Source: Eopsaltria australis (taxonomy: Eukaryota > Chordata > Aves > Passeriformes > Petroicidae). From it: a DNA stretch of 64,000 bases. Made by a program: the position numbers and the translations under genes. Shown piece after piece: positions 11,705 through 23,500 of this stretch. Each line of letters begins with the position of its first letter. Position 1 is the stretch's first letter. Location of the stretch: assembly GCA_034509425.1 (NCBI GenBank), contig JAVTVJ010000076.1:3100001-3164000 (forward strand), written 5' to 3'. The notes under the pieces are model-generated. The model was given only the letters and a program-made list of their open reading frames with translations, was not told the origin of the DNA and searched no databases.

Positions 11705-14700
11705 CACGGCTCTTATGCAGTGCTGGTGAAGAGCATACTCAAGTGGCTTCATCATAGCCTGGGTGACATCTGGTGACATGCAGTTAGGCCTGTCATGTTT
11801 TTTGGGGATGAATTCATTTTCACAATATTTGAATGGAATCCACTTATGCAAAGTGGAAATATTCTGGCATATGCAAGTGATTTTTGAGACTAATATTTTT
11901 GGTCCATCTTGTATTTGGTGACAAAAGTGTAATTAACTGCACTTAGCCATGTGCTCTTTTATGGACTAGTTTTCTGAATTTCTGTGCTTCTTGCTGGCTC
12001 TGCTCCTCCTCTGCTCCCTCCTGATGAACTTAGCTACAACTGTTGGGATGAGGAGGAGGGAGCACAGGTACACTTGGCAGTTTCCTGTGGTCGTAACTGG
12101 GGTTCCAAACAAATGTGTCTGCTGGCAAAAGCTGGCTTTTTTTCTCTCTCCAGCAGCTGGAGAGTTTACATTGCATTAAACAGAGGCTTGGACACTAAGT
12201 GGTTTTTGATCCTCTGATAGGCTCTGCTTCAGTAGCGGAGTATATTTTGTTTCTCTACCAAATTAGTTGGTTATTCTGCTTTGGTGTTGCTGAAGACAAG
12301 TGTTGGGAATTGGGTGATTTAGGTTTTTTATTTTTCTTGATCTCAGAAGACAACTGTGGGTTTGATCCTGTATTACATCCAAGCTGAACTCAGGTTTAGA
12401 ATGGGTTAGGAGTTCTGATAGGAACTTTAACTTGTTCTTCAGCTATCTGTGACAGAGGTATGCAGAAAGTAGGATTTAATTGTACAGAAAATGCTTCTAT
12501 GTTAAAAATCAAACTGCAAACAGCACATTTTGCTTTTCAAGCACTGCTCTTCTTGACAGGCATCAGGGTTTCTGTGGCAAGTGAATGTAAGAAAACATGC
12601 ATTTGGGAAAAAATCCATTTTTTCCTGAAAAGGTGCTTTTAAAGAAAAATTATTGATTAGGTCTATTGAAAAATGCCCTTTCTGAAACTTTGGTCCAGTG
12701 GAAGTCTGTGTTGCACTGAGTCATAGTGCAAACTGTGTGTGGTGGACCAGCACGAGTCCATGAGTTGCTCCTGTGCCAGGGAATAGCTCAAAGTGGAACC
12801 CTTATTGCAGGACCTCATGCATAGGAAGGACAAGCTCAAAGATGTGTTAGCTGGCTGCCTGGCCCACAGCAGCCAGGGCTGTCCTGCATCCCATGGGCCA
12901 TTCACCAAAGGCACTTTGGGATGGCATTGGGCCCAGTTCCCTGCTTATGACTTTGCACCCTGCGGCTCTCCTGCAGCCTTCTCCAGAATATTGAAGGAGC
13001 CTCTGCCAAGGAACAGAGATAAAACTTGGGTCATTTAATGTTTCTGATCTGAAACCTGACAGCCAAAAGTAGTTGCATCCTCTATGATGCCAAGGTGTTA
13101 CATAACTGGACATGGCCAGGCTGGGCCACACAACCTGAAGCTGGGTGGAAGCTCCTTGGCCCTGTTCTGCTGATCAGTAATGTGTAACCTTTGTGCCTCT
13201 GATAACTCTAATGAAGAAGACCCTATGCAGTAAACCAGTGCAAAGTGTCTGGTCCTTGCAGTAGGTGAGATGCGAGTTGGAACAGGAATGCAGAAAGGCA
13301 AATCCACTTCGACGTTTAGTCCTGCTCCTGGTGGGAGCATCCCAAGAGCCACTGATGTTAAACACACATTTAGCAGCTTGGGTAGGGGTAAATCTGCTTT
13401 CTGTAGTCCTAGTCACACCCAAGTGCTAATGATTGTTTTGCTGAAAGGGATCTTTGTGTGTCCAGCTGTGGAAAACAGGATGAACAAGGAGGGAAAGTGC
13501 TAAAATAGAGTTTCCAAATGTTCTTCTGCAGCTTGTGCCTCTGAGTCTTAATGCATACCCTGTCTTAGGCTCCTTTTAAGGCTTGCCCCTTAAGGAGACA
13601 GGCTGGCAGGGCTCAGGTGTGCTGCAGAGGCTCAGAGCAAACTCATTTCAGGTTAGCCTAAAGCAGCGTGCCAGTTGAAGAAGTGAAATTCTTATTTTAG
13701 CTATTTGCTTCTGTGTCTTTGAGAGAATGTGATCATGAATGTAAACCCTCTTCTTTTTTCTTTTTTTTTCCCAGTACAGTACAGTTAAGATTAAAAAAAC
13801 ACCCCCAAAACCTCATATAAACTTCCAAAGTGCCTATCACTAGGTAAGGATAAAAAACGTTTCTCGTTGTTAAAATGGGCATTTTGAGAGTACCATCAAG
13901 GCATTTTGGAGAATAGAGGTGTTTTATTTTTAATGAGAAGAACTAAAGAATAAAAAATGGTAGCCTTGGAGAATTGCAGATCAAAGGTTTCTTCATTGTA
14001 AAACAAATGAAAGGTTTCAGTCCTAGAAGTGATGAATAAATTGATAAATTTTTAATATGAAGAACAGGCTATAAATGGTAATTTAATTCTTTGGGGGAAG
14101 AGAATCATTTAAGCACTGTTTAAAAAGTCCAGATTTTTTTTCCTGTGGAGATTATAATGATAACTGAGGGGAGGACTGGGAGAGTGTGGCCAGGGCTGTT
14201 GTGCTCAGCGCTGCTTGCCCTCTCTGCAGTGCTCGTGTCGTTCCCAGCGGTGGGAGATGAATGCCTGTGTGCTTCTTGCAGAAGCTTGGTTGTGCCCTTT
14301 TCCTTTTTCTACGTGCATCTGGGGACTTCAGCCTTTGAGGGGGAAAATTGAATGCTTAAAGGAAGAGTTCAGAGTTACCGATATGCCCATGCTTGCAGCC
14401 CCCCTGGGCCTTGTCTTTGCAAGAGTCAAAACCCGGAGGGGAAATGATAGGGACTGAGTGTCGCCTGCCCCAAGCCACTCCTCTGCTCAATGCCAGGGAT
14501 GCGTGGGGATGTGGGATTGGAAATGGACCCTCATGGAAGGAGTAGATTGCCTGGGGTGCTGGTGCAGAGGGGTCTCAGGCGGCTCAGGGCAGGCAGGAGG
14601 CTGGGACAGGAATGACAGTGCAGGGAGAGGAGGACCGTGGCCTTTGTGGGGTAAATCGAGCATTGTGAAAAGAAGCTGGGGAACGGGCATTTAATGGCAC

Positions 14701-17700
14701 TCGCCTAGGGCAGCTCACTGCTACCAGACTGACAGGCTGATGGGTGCTGCCAAATTTGCATAATAGCAACACAAATAAAGGCCTTGAGGTCCCTGCTGAT
14801 TGCCTCTCCATCGCCCACTGCACACAGCCCTTGCTTTGGGCTCATCCTCCTCTCTGTAGCTGTGACCCACTTTTCACTTTCTAAACCCGATTTTATTTGT
14901 CATTTGTGGGGTAGCCTAGCCCAGCTCTGCGAGGAAACCCTGTCAGCTCCTATATGGTGTTCCTGCATGGCCAGTGGCTGGGACCATGACCCAGTGCTAT
15001 GTCCCTGGCTGGGTTGTGCCCTGGCACGTTTGCCAGCTTCCCAGTCTGCGCCTTCCAGTGATGCTGTCACGCTCTCTTTTTCCCCTTCCTTCTCTTGGCA
15101 GTGTTTTGAAAGTTAAAATAAAGAAAAACAGAGGAAAAGGGGAAATATTTGCCTCTTGCTTGACATTAATTCCCTGACTCTAATCTTTATTCATGTTTCC
15201 ATCCCCCGCCAGTTCTCTCCCGTCTTTGTGTCACACCTCTCCCAAGCCTGGTGGATGAAGAAGTTCCACCACAGCCGTTGTTTGATGCTGGACTCGCTTC
15301 ACACACCCGGGTGGCTGAGCCATGCCTCGTGCCCCCGGGTAACAGCTATTTTGGAGAGAGAAATGTGCTACTGCTAGCCTTCACTTACTGATTGAATTCT
15401 GACTTACTTCTGACGCCTTAGAGCAATGCAGGAAACAAAATTGGTTGTATTTGCAAGATTCAGAGTAGGATCTGTTTTGCAAGTGGCTGTGTCTCTATCA
15501 CAGTTGATTACCTTTGATACTTTCAACAAAATAAAAGGCATAAAGTGCCCGCTTTGACTTAAACAAAAAAGTTTATTAAGAAAAGGCAATGTTTTTGACG
15601 AATGTTGCATTCTCGTATCAGTTTATACTGAAGTGGCTTAGAAGGCATGATGGGACTTGTTAGTCATGGGCACAGTTTTTTGGTCAGCTTTCAGCTTACA
15701 GGGAGTCACAAATGTGTGTGTGCACTTGTGTATGTGCATTCAGACCTTTGCTGTGTCACTGGATTCCTGATGATATGCCTAAGCTCTAACAGCTGGTCAC
15801 AGTGGTAGAAAGCTCCAAACTGAGAAGCAGAGTTGAGCTCTCCGACTTTAACCCTGTGGGGACTGCAGATGGGCAGTGTTAATACTGTGAGAAATTTTAA
15901 GAGTTTTATTTGTAGCTTAAACAGCAGTATTGTCCTCCACCCTTTCCACGGCACAGATATTGAAAGCTGCACCTATAAGATTTCATAATTTAATTTCTTA
16001 GCTTGTATCAACTTCAGGTGGTAAGTGGATAATTCAGTGTTATCATTAAGAGTATAACTGAAGTTGACTCCACTGTCAGCCCCAAGGTTTGACCAAATGT
16101 TTGTTTCAGGTGGATTCTCACTCCCTTTTAGGTACTCTTCAGCTTTACTTTGTATGGCGGTTCCAACTGGTTGTTGTTAGCCTGAAATCAAACCTGAATC
16201 CTGAAGAAGGTTGAACAATAATGCCTGGAGGTTGCATTGGTACAAAAGTAGTTCACCTTGGGAAATTCATATCTATATTTAGCTCACTGTTCCTCTTTAA
16301 GAGCTTATGGGTCTGATTCAGCCTCATGTTTATTTTGCAGCATTGCTTTGGGTAGAGCTGCTGCTGTTTTTTCACTGATGTGTGAGATCAGAGCATGCCT
16401 TGTGGAGTTTAACTCTTTGCACTCACAGCAATGAGCTTCTGAAAGCTCTGTGAGTCATTTTTCAGCCAAGTGATATTTGCTGCTCCTACTTTTCCCCTGC
16501 GTCTTTATCAGGGCAGCAGAGGGAACTTGAACCTCTGGAGAGATGGCAGTGAATGCTCAGAAGGAGCTCTGGCTTGTCAGTGTAGCCTTTTTATCAAACA
16601 GGCTTGTATGAATCCACACATTTATGCAAATTTTATTCAGTTTTGACCCAGTGAAAGGTTTTGCTTGAGCAGAGAAATAAACCCTTTAAATCTCATCAGC
16701 TTGGATGTTTTAACAGTGCTAATGCACACAAACCTGAAAGTTGTATTGAGTCTGTCCACACTTCTCTCCTCTCCCAGAAGCCTGGCTGAGAGAAATGTGC
16801 AGAGTAAACCAGCACAGTGAGAGTTGAGAGTTTCTATGATGTATGTGAGGATATTATTATCTTGAGTATATTTTAACTGGACACTTCCCCTCCCCTGCTC
16901 ACCATTTTTTATTATTTTTAACATCTGTGTTTTAAAGGAAGACTGTAAAGTTTCTTTGTCTGGCAGCATGGAAATACCTGGATTCAGATGATCATGAGTT
17001 TAATTTGCAGGCCCTTAAATACTTGCCTTCGCTAACACTGCACTCTAGTGACTTGCACCATTGTGTTTGCTGTGCTCGCTCTTATCTTCCAGATTTGTGT
17101 GCCCCTAGATATTGCTTGTTCAGCTGTTGCTGTTCAGCTTAGCTTTTCAAATTGTGGTTGCCTGTCCATGCTTCAGCCCTCTGCTCATAGCAGAGGTTGA
17201 GCTCCTGCAGTTTTTTCTATCCCTCTTGGACCTTTCCGAGAGAGCTGTGAATCTACCTGTGCTGAATGTGTGACATTGATGGCAAAACTGCTAATGACAC
17301 TTAATTCGAACTCTAACAGTGATGGCGAAGTAATAACTGAAGAACTGCACAGTCAGTGCTGGACAGAGCATCATTTAGTGATGTGAAATGCATTTCTGAC
17401 TTGGCTGGAGGAGACTTGCAGAGCTACTAGCTCTGCTACACTTACAAAGGGCTGCGTGATTTATTGTGGTATTGGTTTTGAATAACTTTACATGAGTTTA
17501 AAGCTTAGGAAATGGAGAAAATATAAAGGGAACTACAGGAGGTGTGACAGTCAATCAGATAGCATATGGAAATAAAGATTGACGGGAAAGGAGGTCATAG
17601 CCATCAACACTATTATAGCAGCATGCAGAGATAAATCCAGAACCCATGTTGCAAAACTGTTCCTTTAATTGGTAAATGGAGAATTTCTTGGCACAGCACT

Positions 17701-17940
17701 TCAAGTGTTGGAAATATAAGATATGTAAAAAGAAATGGTATTTTTCTTTTGCATACACTCTTCTGTGGGCTAGCAAATGTGAAATATGATTACTTATGAC
17801 TTCTGTTCATTTAAAAGGACACTTTATTTCCAGTTTCATGGTGTAAGTTTCCAAAATTAAATTCTTTATTTGTATAGGTGAGATTAGATTAAATTTGATA
17901 TTCATCCCTAACACAACTGTTAAATTTGGATCGATGTTCT
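11705..17940. other. Non-coding stretch, no gene recognised
   Basis: About 6.2 kb with no recognisable gene. A locally GC-richer zone at about 14.13-15.1 kb produces many overlapping short ORFs on both strands, but it has few CpGs and no splice-bounded open frame I trust. An inverse octamer ATGCAAAT occurs at 16,624-16,631. No CR1 copy was found between 7.8 and 17.9 kb. Confidence 0.5.
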
Positions 17941-17945
17941 CAATA

Positions 17946-18220
17946 GTCAGAGAATTACAGAGTGACTGAGGTGGGAAGGCACCTCTGAAGGCTGTCTAGT
18001 CCAAGCCTCTGCTCAGAGCAGGGTGAGTGACAGCAGGTTGCTCACAGCCATGAGCAATTGAACTTGGAGCATTTGCATGGAAGGAGACTCCGTAATCTCT
18101 CTGGGTAACCTGTGCCAGTGCCTGACCACCCTCATGGTGGAAAACTGATTGTGTAGTTTTCTCTTACATTTAAAGAGAGTTTCCTATATTTCAATTTGTG
18201 CCCATTGTGTCTTGGCCATA
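17946..18220 (-). mobile_element. CR1 LINE fragment, antisense, older subfamily
   Basis: The reverse-complement CR1 3' region is recognised from 'cagagaattacagagtgact', 'gaggtgggaaggcacctctg', 'tctagtccaagcctctgctc', 'gtaacctgtgccagtgcctg', 'accaccctcatggtggaaaa' and 'tgtgcccattgtgtcttggc'. The wording differs from the 1-150 and 7.7 kb copies, which suggests another CR1 subfamily. About 275 bp remain, with no coding capacity. Confidence 0.9.
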
Positions 18221-20285
18221 ATAATATTCCTCATACAACTGATTTGTATTCAACGTTTTGTTAAATTATATTGGCTCATTCATCCTTGTAATTTCCTGAA
18301 AAAATTAGAATTATTTTTTTCATAGGGAATGTGGCTGAATCAGAGCAGAAATATTTTTTTTTCCCAGAAATCAAAATGTGAAGTTAGGTTTTCAAAAACT
18401 ACTGTGTATCATTGAATAAGAACCCTCACCACTTCCCCCCACCCCGGTTTTATATGTAAGAGGGTTGTTGATTCCCCACCACCCCATTAAGGGTTATATT
18501 TATGACCAAATAATATTTTATAAGATCTTTATTATACATTGCCTCTTCAGTGGATGCATTATGTCATAAAATTTATTAGATACAAGATCAGATTTCTGAT
18601 TTTTTAAGAGTGTCATTAAAAAAATAAAACTTCTGTGGGGATAAAAGAAAGGCAGTAACAGCAGTAAGATTTGAGGCATCTTTCCTCACTTTCCTCTTCC
18701 TTAATTAACTTAAAATTGCACTGGACAATTCTTAAGTAATGTGCAGAAGTGGCATTTAATAGATAGAAATTATTAAGAAACTTTCAGCTGTCCTCTGGGA
18801 ATATGCCTTAGTGCTTCTGTGTTGTTAAGGCTGCCAGAAATATCCCCAGTAATTCTCAAACTCTTTTGGCAGATGAAGGCAGAATGACTGGTTTTACAAC
18901 AATCAAGATCAGATGGTGGCAGATCTATCATACACTTTTCTATATTAAGAAATATGTACACTGGGAAATAAGCCGTGATCATATGTTCCTTCTCTTTCCA
19001 TCAATTTGTTGCTAGCAAGTTACTGTTAGCATTAGCGTCTGTGAAAGATGGAAGACAGTAAGAGTTCAAATCAGTTGTGCTCTACGTGCTTTTTATTTCA
19101 AATAATCTTAGTGTGGTTTCACTGCTGTCTCGAGGAAAAAAATAAGTTCAGTTTTCTCTTTCACCTAATATTGAGAAACTGTCAGAATCACTTTGATACT
19201 TCCGTGGCTTGAAACAGTGGTGACCACAAAGAAGAATACACCTTTTCTGCTGCATCTTTGTTTTTTTCACTGAGAGGTGAGCTTATACTGTTGGCAAGAG
19301 AGACTGCCTTTGTTCTGGTAAGATGTATCATTTTAGCCGTGGATGAGTCTTGGGAAACAAAAGCATTTAATTTTCTATCCCAGCCAAGTGATCTTGTGAG
19401 AAACTACAGCTAACACCACGGAGCATTTCTGCTGCATTTGCAGGAATAACCTTGGCTCCTTCTGTATTTGCCTGTTTCTTTTGAGGAATTCCTACACCTT
19501 TCTTTGTCATTTTTGTTTTCCTAAGGGTTCTGTTCTTAGAAATTACTCTTACATTTTTCTTGTAGTTACCTTTATCTTCAAGCAGTTTTCCAATCCACCA
19601 GAAGCACTTGTAAAGTTGCTTCTGCATAAACTTTAAGTAAGCCTGATACATGCCTGTAAAATTGTAATTCCATTCATGCTAAAAACTCCAAACCTTCTCT
19701 TGTCAGGTTGTGCACTCAGTCTTGCTGATATTTGCTACAATCACAGTGATTTGAGTCATCTCCTCTTTGGGGATGTCATTTCACCAGCTAAAATGGACAG
19801 TAGTATCTGCATTCAATCTTAAATTGGGACGACCCTTATTTTCTTTCATTGTCTTGAGTCAGACTCCGTGTCCAATCAGGCATCCTCTAGTCAAAGATAA
19901 ACGAACTGGTCTGATCTGAAAACTCTGTATGAGGAGTCATACTAATCTCAGTTCCTTTAGGTAGTTTGTTCCACAGCTACAATTCAAAGCTTGACTTTTG
20001 GCCTGTCCGTCTTGTTTACAAGTCTACATGCAAAATAATAAAAGGACTCAAAAATTCCTTTTCCTTTAGTTGGAGCTTTGTAATATAAGCTGTAATTACT
20101 TTACTCTGTTATAAAGAACCCAGGTCTGGATTAAGGAAACAGGGATGCTGCGAGAGCCCAGAAGGTTGATGGTTTGTTATAATTATTCAAGAGTCTGTTG
20201 ATGGGAATGCCTGTCCTGGTGTTCCCAGCATCTGGCCTCTGTCAAGCTGAGAGGGAAGCTCCATCCGTTTTTTTCACTTCTTTTT
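18221..20285. other. Non-coding stretch, nothing recognised
   Basis: AT-rich DNA with short T runs and a C-rich patch near 18.43-18.49 kb. An open frame on the minus strand at 19,367-19,651 is Lys-rich, matches no family I know and is treated as chance. Confidence 0.5.
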
Positions 20286-20289
20286 TTCC

Positions 20290-20520
20290 TTCTGATCCAG
20301 AGGATAGCCGCAGGAGGATACCTCCCTGGCTCGCAGCCAGGGCCCGGAGCGGTGCTGCTTTCCTCCTGGTTTCCCCACGCGGTTTGTGCCTTTGCTCTGC
20401 CATCTCCTTAGCAACTCGGAGCACACCAGCAGCACACAGCCACACAGCCCCCGGGAGCTGCAGTCTATTTATAGGCAGCCGAGCCTGGATGAAAATTTCC
20501 AGAATGCTCTGGTGAGGCCT
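20290..20520. promoter_or_regulatory. Small CpG-bearing block with MEF2/TATA-like site and a hairpin
   Basis: In AT-rich, CpG-poor surroundings this block has about nine CpGs in roughly 190 bp. It contains CTATTTATAG at 20,465-20,474, which fits the MEF2 consensus YTAWWWWTAR and could also act as a TATA-like element. It also has a perfect 8-bp inverted repeat with a 3-nt loop (CCCTGGCT at 20,324-20,331 and AGCCAGGG at 20,335-20,342), and a CTTAGCAAC string resembling an RFX half-site. It could be an enhancer or a minor promoter. No transcript evidence is available here. Confidence 0.3.
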
Positions 20521-23500
20521 CTACAGGCACAAAAAACTTATGGGTCCTGCTAAAGGATCTGGCTTGGTGCCGTATCTCGAAGTCCTGCCGTTTGCAGGAT
20601 GCTCAACCTGTGCAGTAAAACACATTCACTCTGATACACAGCAAAGATTTGCTGTTTACATAGCTGCTAATTAACCTTTCAGGAATCATGTTCTCTGTAA
20701 TCCAGGTTAGGAAGTAAAATGCAGGTGCAAAAACAACAGCCTGGGGTAATATCATGTTGTAACAGGCAAAGTCTCAAGGATGATGCCATGTCTATGATAT
20801 TCTGGGTTGTTTTTTTTTTTTATTTCAGGGATATGGCTTAGTGAAGTCTTATGGAGAGGAAAATATTTTTTATGAGCTTTGTGGTTCGGTTTGTTTTTTT
20901 TTTTTTTTAATTATGTTTCTTCAGGCTGAATTCTACATCAAAACCAAGATTTAATTACTGGTTATATTGCTTACTGTTGTTCTGTGAAAGTTTGTTGATT
21001 CAAACACTTCCCTTAGTCATGTGGCTGAGAAACTAAGTAAAGAATGTGTGGTGGTGCTAAGTATGACTCCAAGTATTAAAGAAATAAATAATAATCCATT
21101 AAAATGGTCTGGTTGATGACCTTGAGTAGGACACCTGTTTTCATGAACTTTTCATATATTCTGAGCTGAAACTGTGAGATGCCCGTGAAGGAATTTAGTA
21201 TTTATTGGGAGATAATACCTTTTAAGTGAATCTGATGAGCTTTTTGGAGATCCTAAAGTTACTATGTCTACTTGTATGATAACTTTGTATTTTTTTATCT
21301 GGGCAAAATCATAATTAAAGACTTCCATAGGCAATGAGTTTTTTCTTTTCTTTAATCCATATCTCTAGACCTCACATACCAGTGTAGGAGAATTGTGTCC
21401 TGCTCCTAGGGCACCTCTCCCAGATTTCCCTCATAACCTGCATTCCCTGCAAATGATTGCTAATGAGAATAGCCTTGAAGGAAATGTCACTCTGCTTTTG
21501 AAATACTCATTGATGTCTCAAAGTCACGACTGGAATTGTTCTCCGGGACACCATGGTGAGAAAATAATGCCTGTCTTAGACTGGAGTAGCAAGGAAAGTC
21601 CAAAGCAACATTTCACCTACTCCAGTTAGCAGGAATACAGGAATTACATGCCTTTGTGTGTGCTTCTACATGCAAGGAGAACATGGTGAGGTGAAGACAT
21701 GCAGTGTATAGGCAGGCTGATTGACAGCCCAGCTGGTGCACATCAGTAATTGGAAATTCATTGCACATAAATCTTCTGGTACTTACCGTGAGACATGGGA
21801 AGGAGAATATCTGAGCTCTGAAGCAGTTAACTCTTTCAGGGCCATCTTTGAAGATGTTCAGCTTTCAAATTAGCAAGCCTGTTCAAGTATTTCTCTTTAA
21901 ATCCTTCATTTTTTGTTGTAGCAAGATGAGTGCTGGTGGAGGAAAAAGCTACCACCATGAGCTTCGATTGATAGCATTTAGGTGAACAGCCTTAAATATT
22001 TAATATTTATTTATTTTACAAGTGCAGCTTCAGATTGTCTTGGAAAAATCATCTTTGTATTTGGTGGTGAACACATTTTTGCCTTTACAAAATGCATCTT
22101 GCACATGTTGCCTGCCAATTTCATGTCTGATTTACCTGATTTGTATCTCCACATTGGTGGGCTTATTGTATGTTTGTCCATGTGCCAGCAGACTCTGCAA
22201 CTGTATTTTAAGAGGTCTGTTCATGTCTAAATATTTATGTTCTTTTCCATGAGGCTGAGACTGATTGTATGTGCTAGAAACTTCATCCCTGCACCCCCCT
22301 TCTTCCCCCAGTCCAAGTGTGTGGTTTTGGTAGGTTTTGCTTCTCACTTGATTTCAACACTCCGGTGAATTCCACAATACAGTTTTGAATGTATAATTGG
22401 TTTCTGGTGACCACATTTTTTCTCATTTGTTTTGGACTGCCTCTGTTCTGTTACACACATATTTGTCTCTTCATTAATGTCAATGTGAATTACAGATGAG
22501 AGACTAAGTATGGATAAATTAGTAACTACACGAAACGGAAGGTGGCATTTAACTTTGTGAATTATTTGTGTGGGCACAGGACAGCTGATGAATACCTGAG
22601 GATCTGAACAAACAAGCAGTGCCAGTGTGCAGCACTCCTCTGTCAACGCAGTGCCCAGCGTGGTGGCTGCAGAAGATGGGGCGCAATTCAACTCTGCTGG
22701 GTTTAAGGCACACTCTTCTGGCAAGTGCTGTGGGTAGATGGAAGTGGATGGTTGTGATTTTGAAGCCAAAAGTCGTGCTTGGCTCTAAGGGAACAGTTGT
22801 CTATGTACAGTAAATAGAAGATTGAACAGTTTGCATCTCAGTCCATAAGGTATTGAGACTTCTCTTGACCCTTAAAATGGTGTAAAACAGTCCAGAATGG
22901 TGTTTCTTGCTGTAAAAATACAGTGCTTGGATGAAAGCCTTCCTTTAAGATGGGCCATGTTCTCCGCTTCACTGCCTGTGGTAACACTTTATTCATTTAT
23001 GTCAGGAGAAAACCTTTTGTCTTCAGCTGAACAACTTCTGCTTTGCTTGCGGTGCCCTGCAGAAACATTACAAGAGGTTTCCTTGAAGGGAAGCACTTGG
23101 CTATTTTCTAAGCTCACTTTCAAAGTACTCTGAATTAATTATAAATGAGTAAAGCTGTCTGGCTCTTGATTACACAATTGCCTATCCTGGATTCCCTCTA
23201 ATAAAATGTAAGCTGGTCCAATTGCAGTAAAACAGGAGATGCTTTCTCTCCCTTCCTATCTTATGATCTGAGCTATTCTCAGATCTACTGTTCTGATTTT
23301 TTTAGGCTGCAATTTTGCCAGCCTTACATTTCCTGCCCTCTGTCCTTGCTACCTTATTTTTATTAAGCTTTTCTTTGGCTGCACTTAGGCCCATATGCTG
23401 TTATAATTTCCATTGAAAGTAGTTAACATGCATTGATACAGTGCCTTTTTGCACTGAACCAACGCAATGCATTTTATTTATTTAAAGGATTCTAAGTGCC

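Noticed and set aside
19055..19090. GAGTTCAAATC string resembling a tRNA T-arm
   Set aside because: No matching acceptor stem, anticodon arm or A-box upstream.
19367..19651. Lys-rich minus-strand frame resembling a processed ribosomal-protein pseudogene at first glance
   Set aside because: The order of residues matches no ribosomal protein I know, and there is no poly(A) remnant or target duplication.
22344..22769. 141-codon open frame on the minus strand
   Set aside because: No family match I recognise and no sign of constraint; treated as chance.
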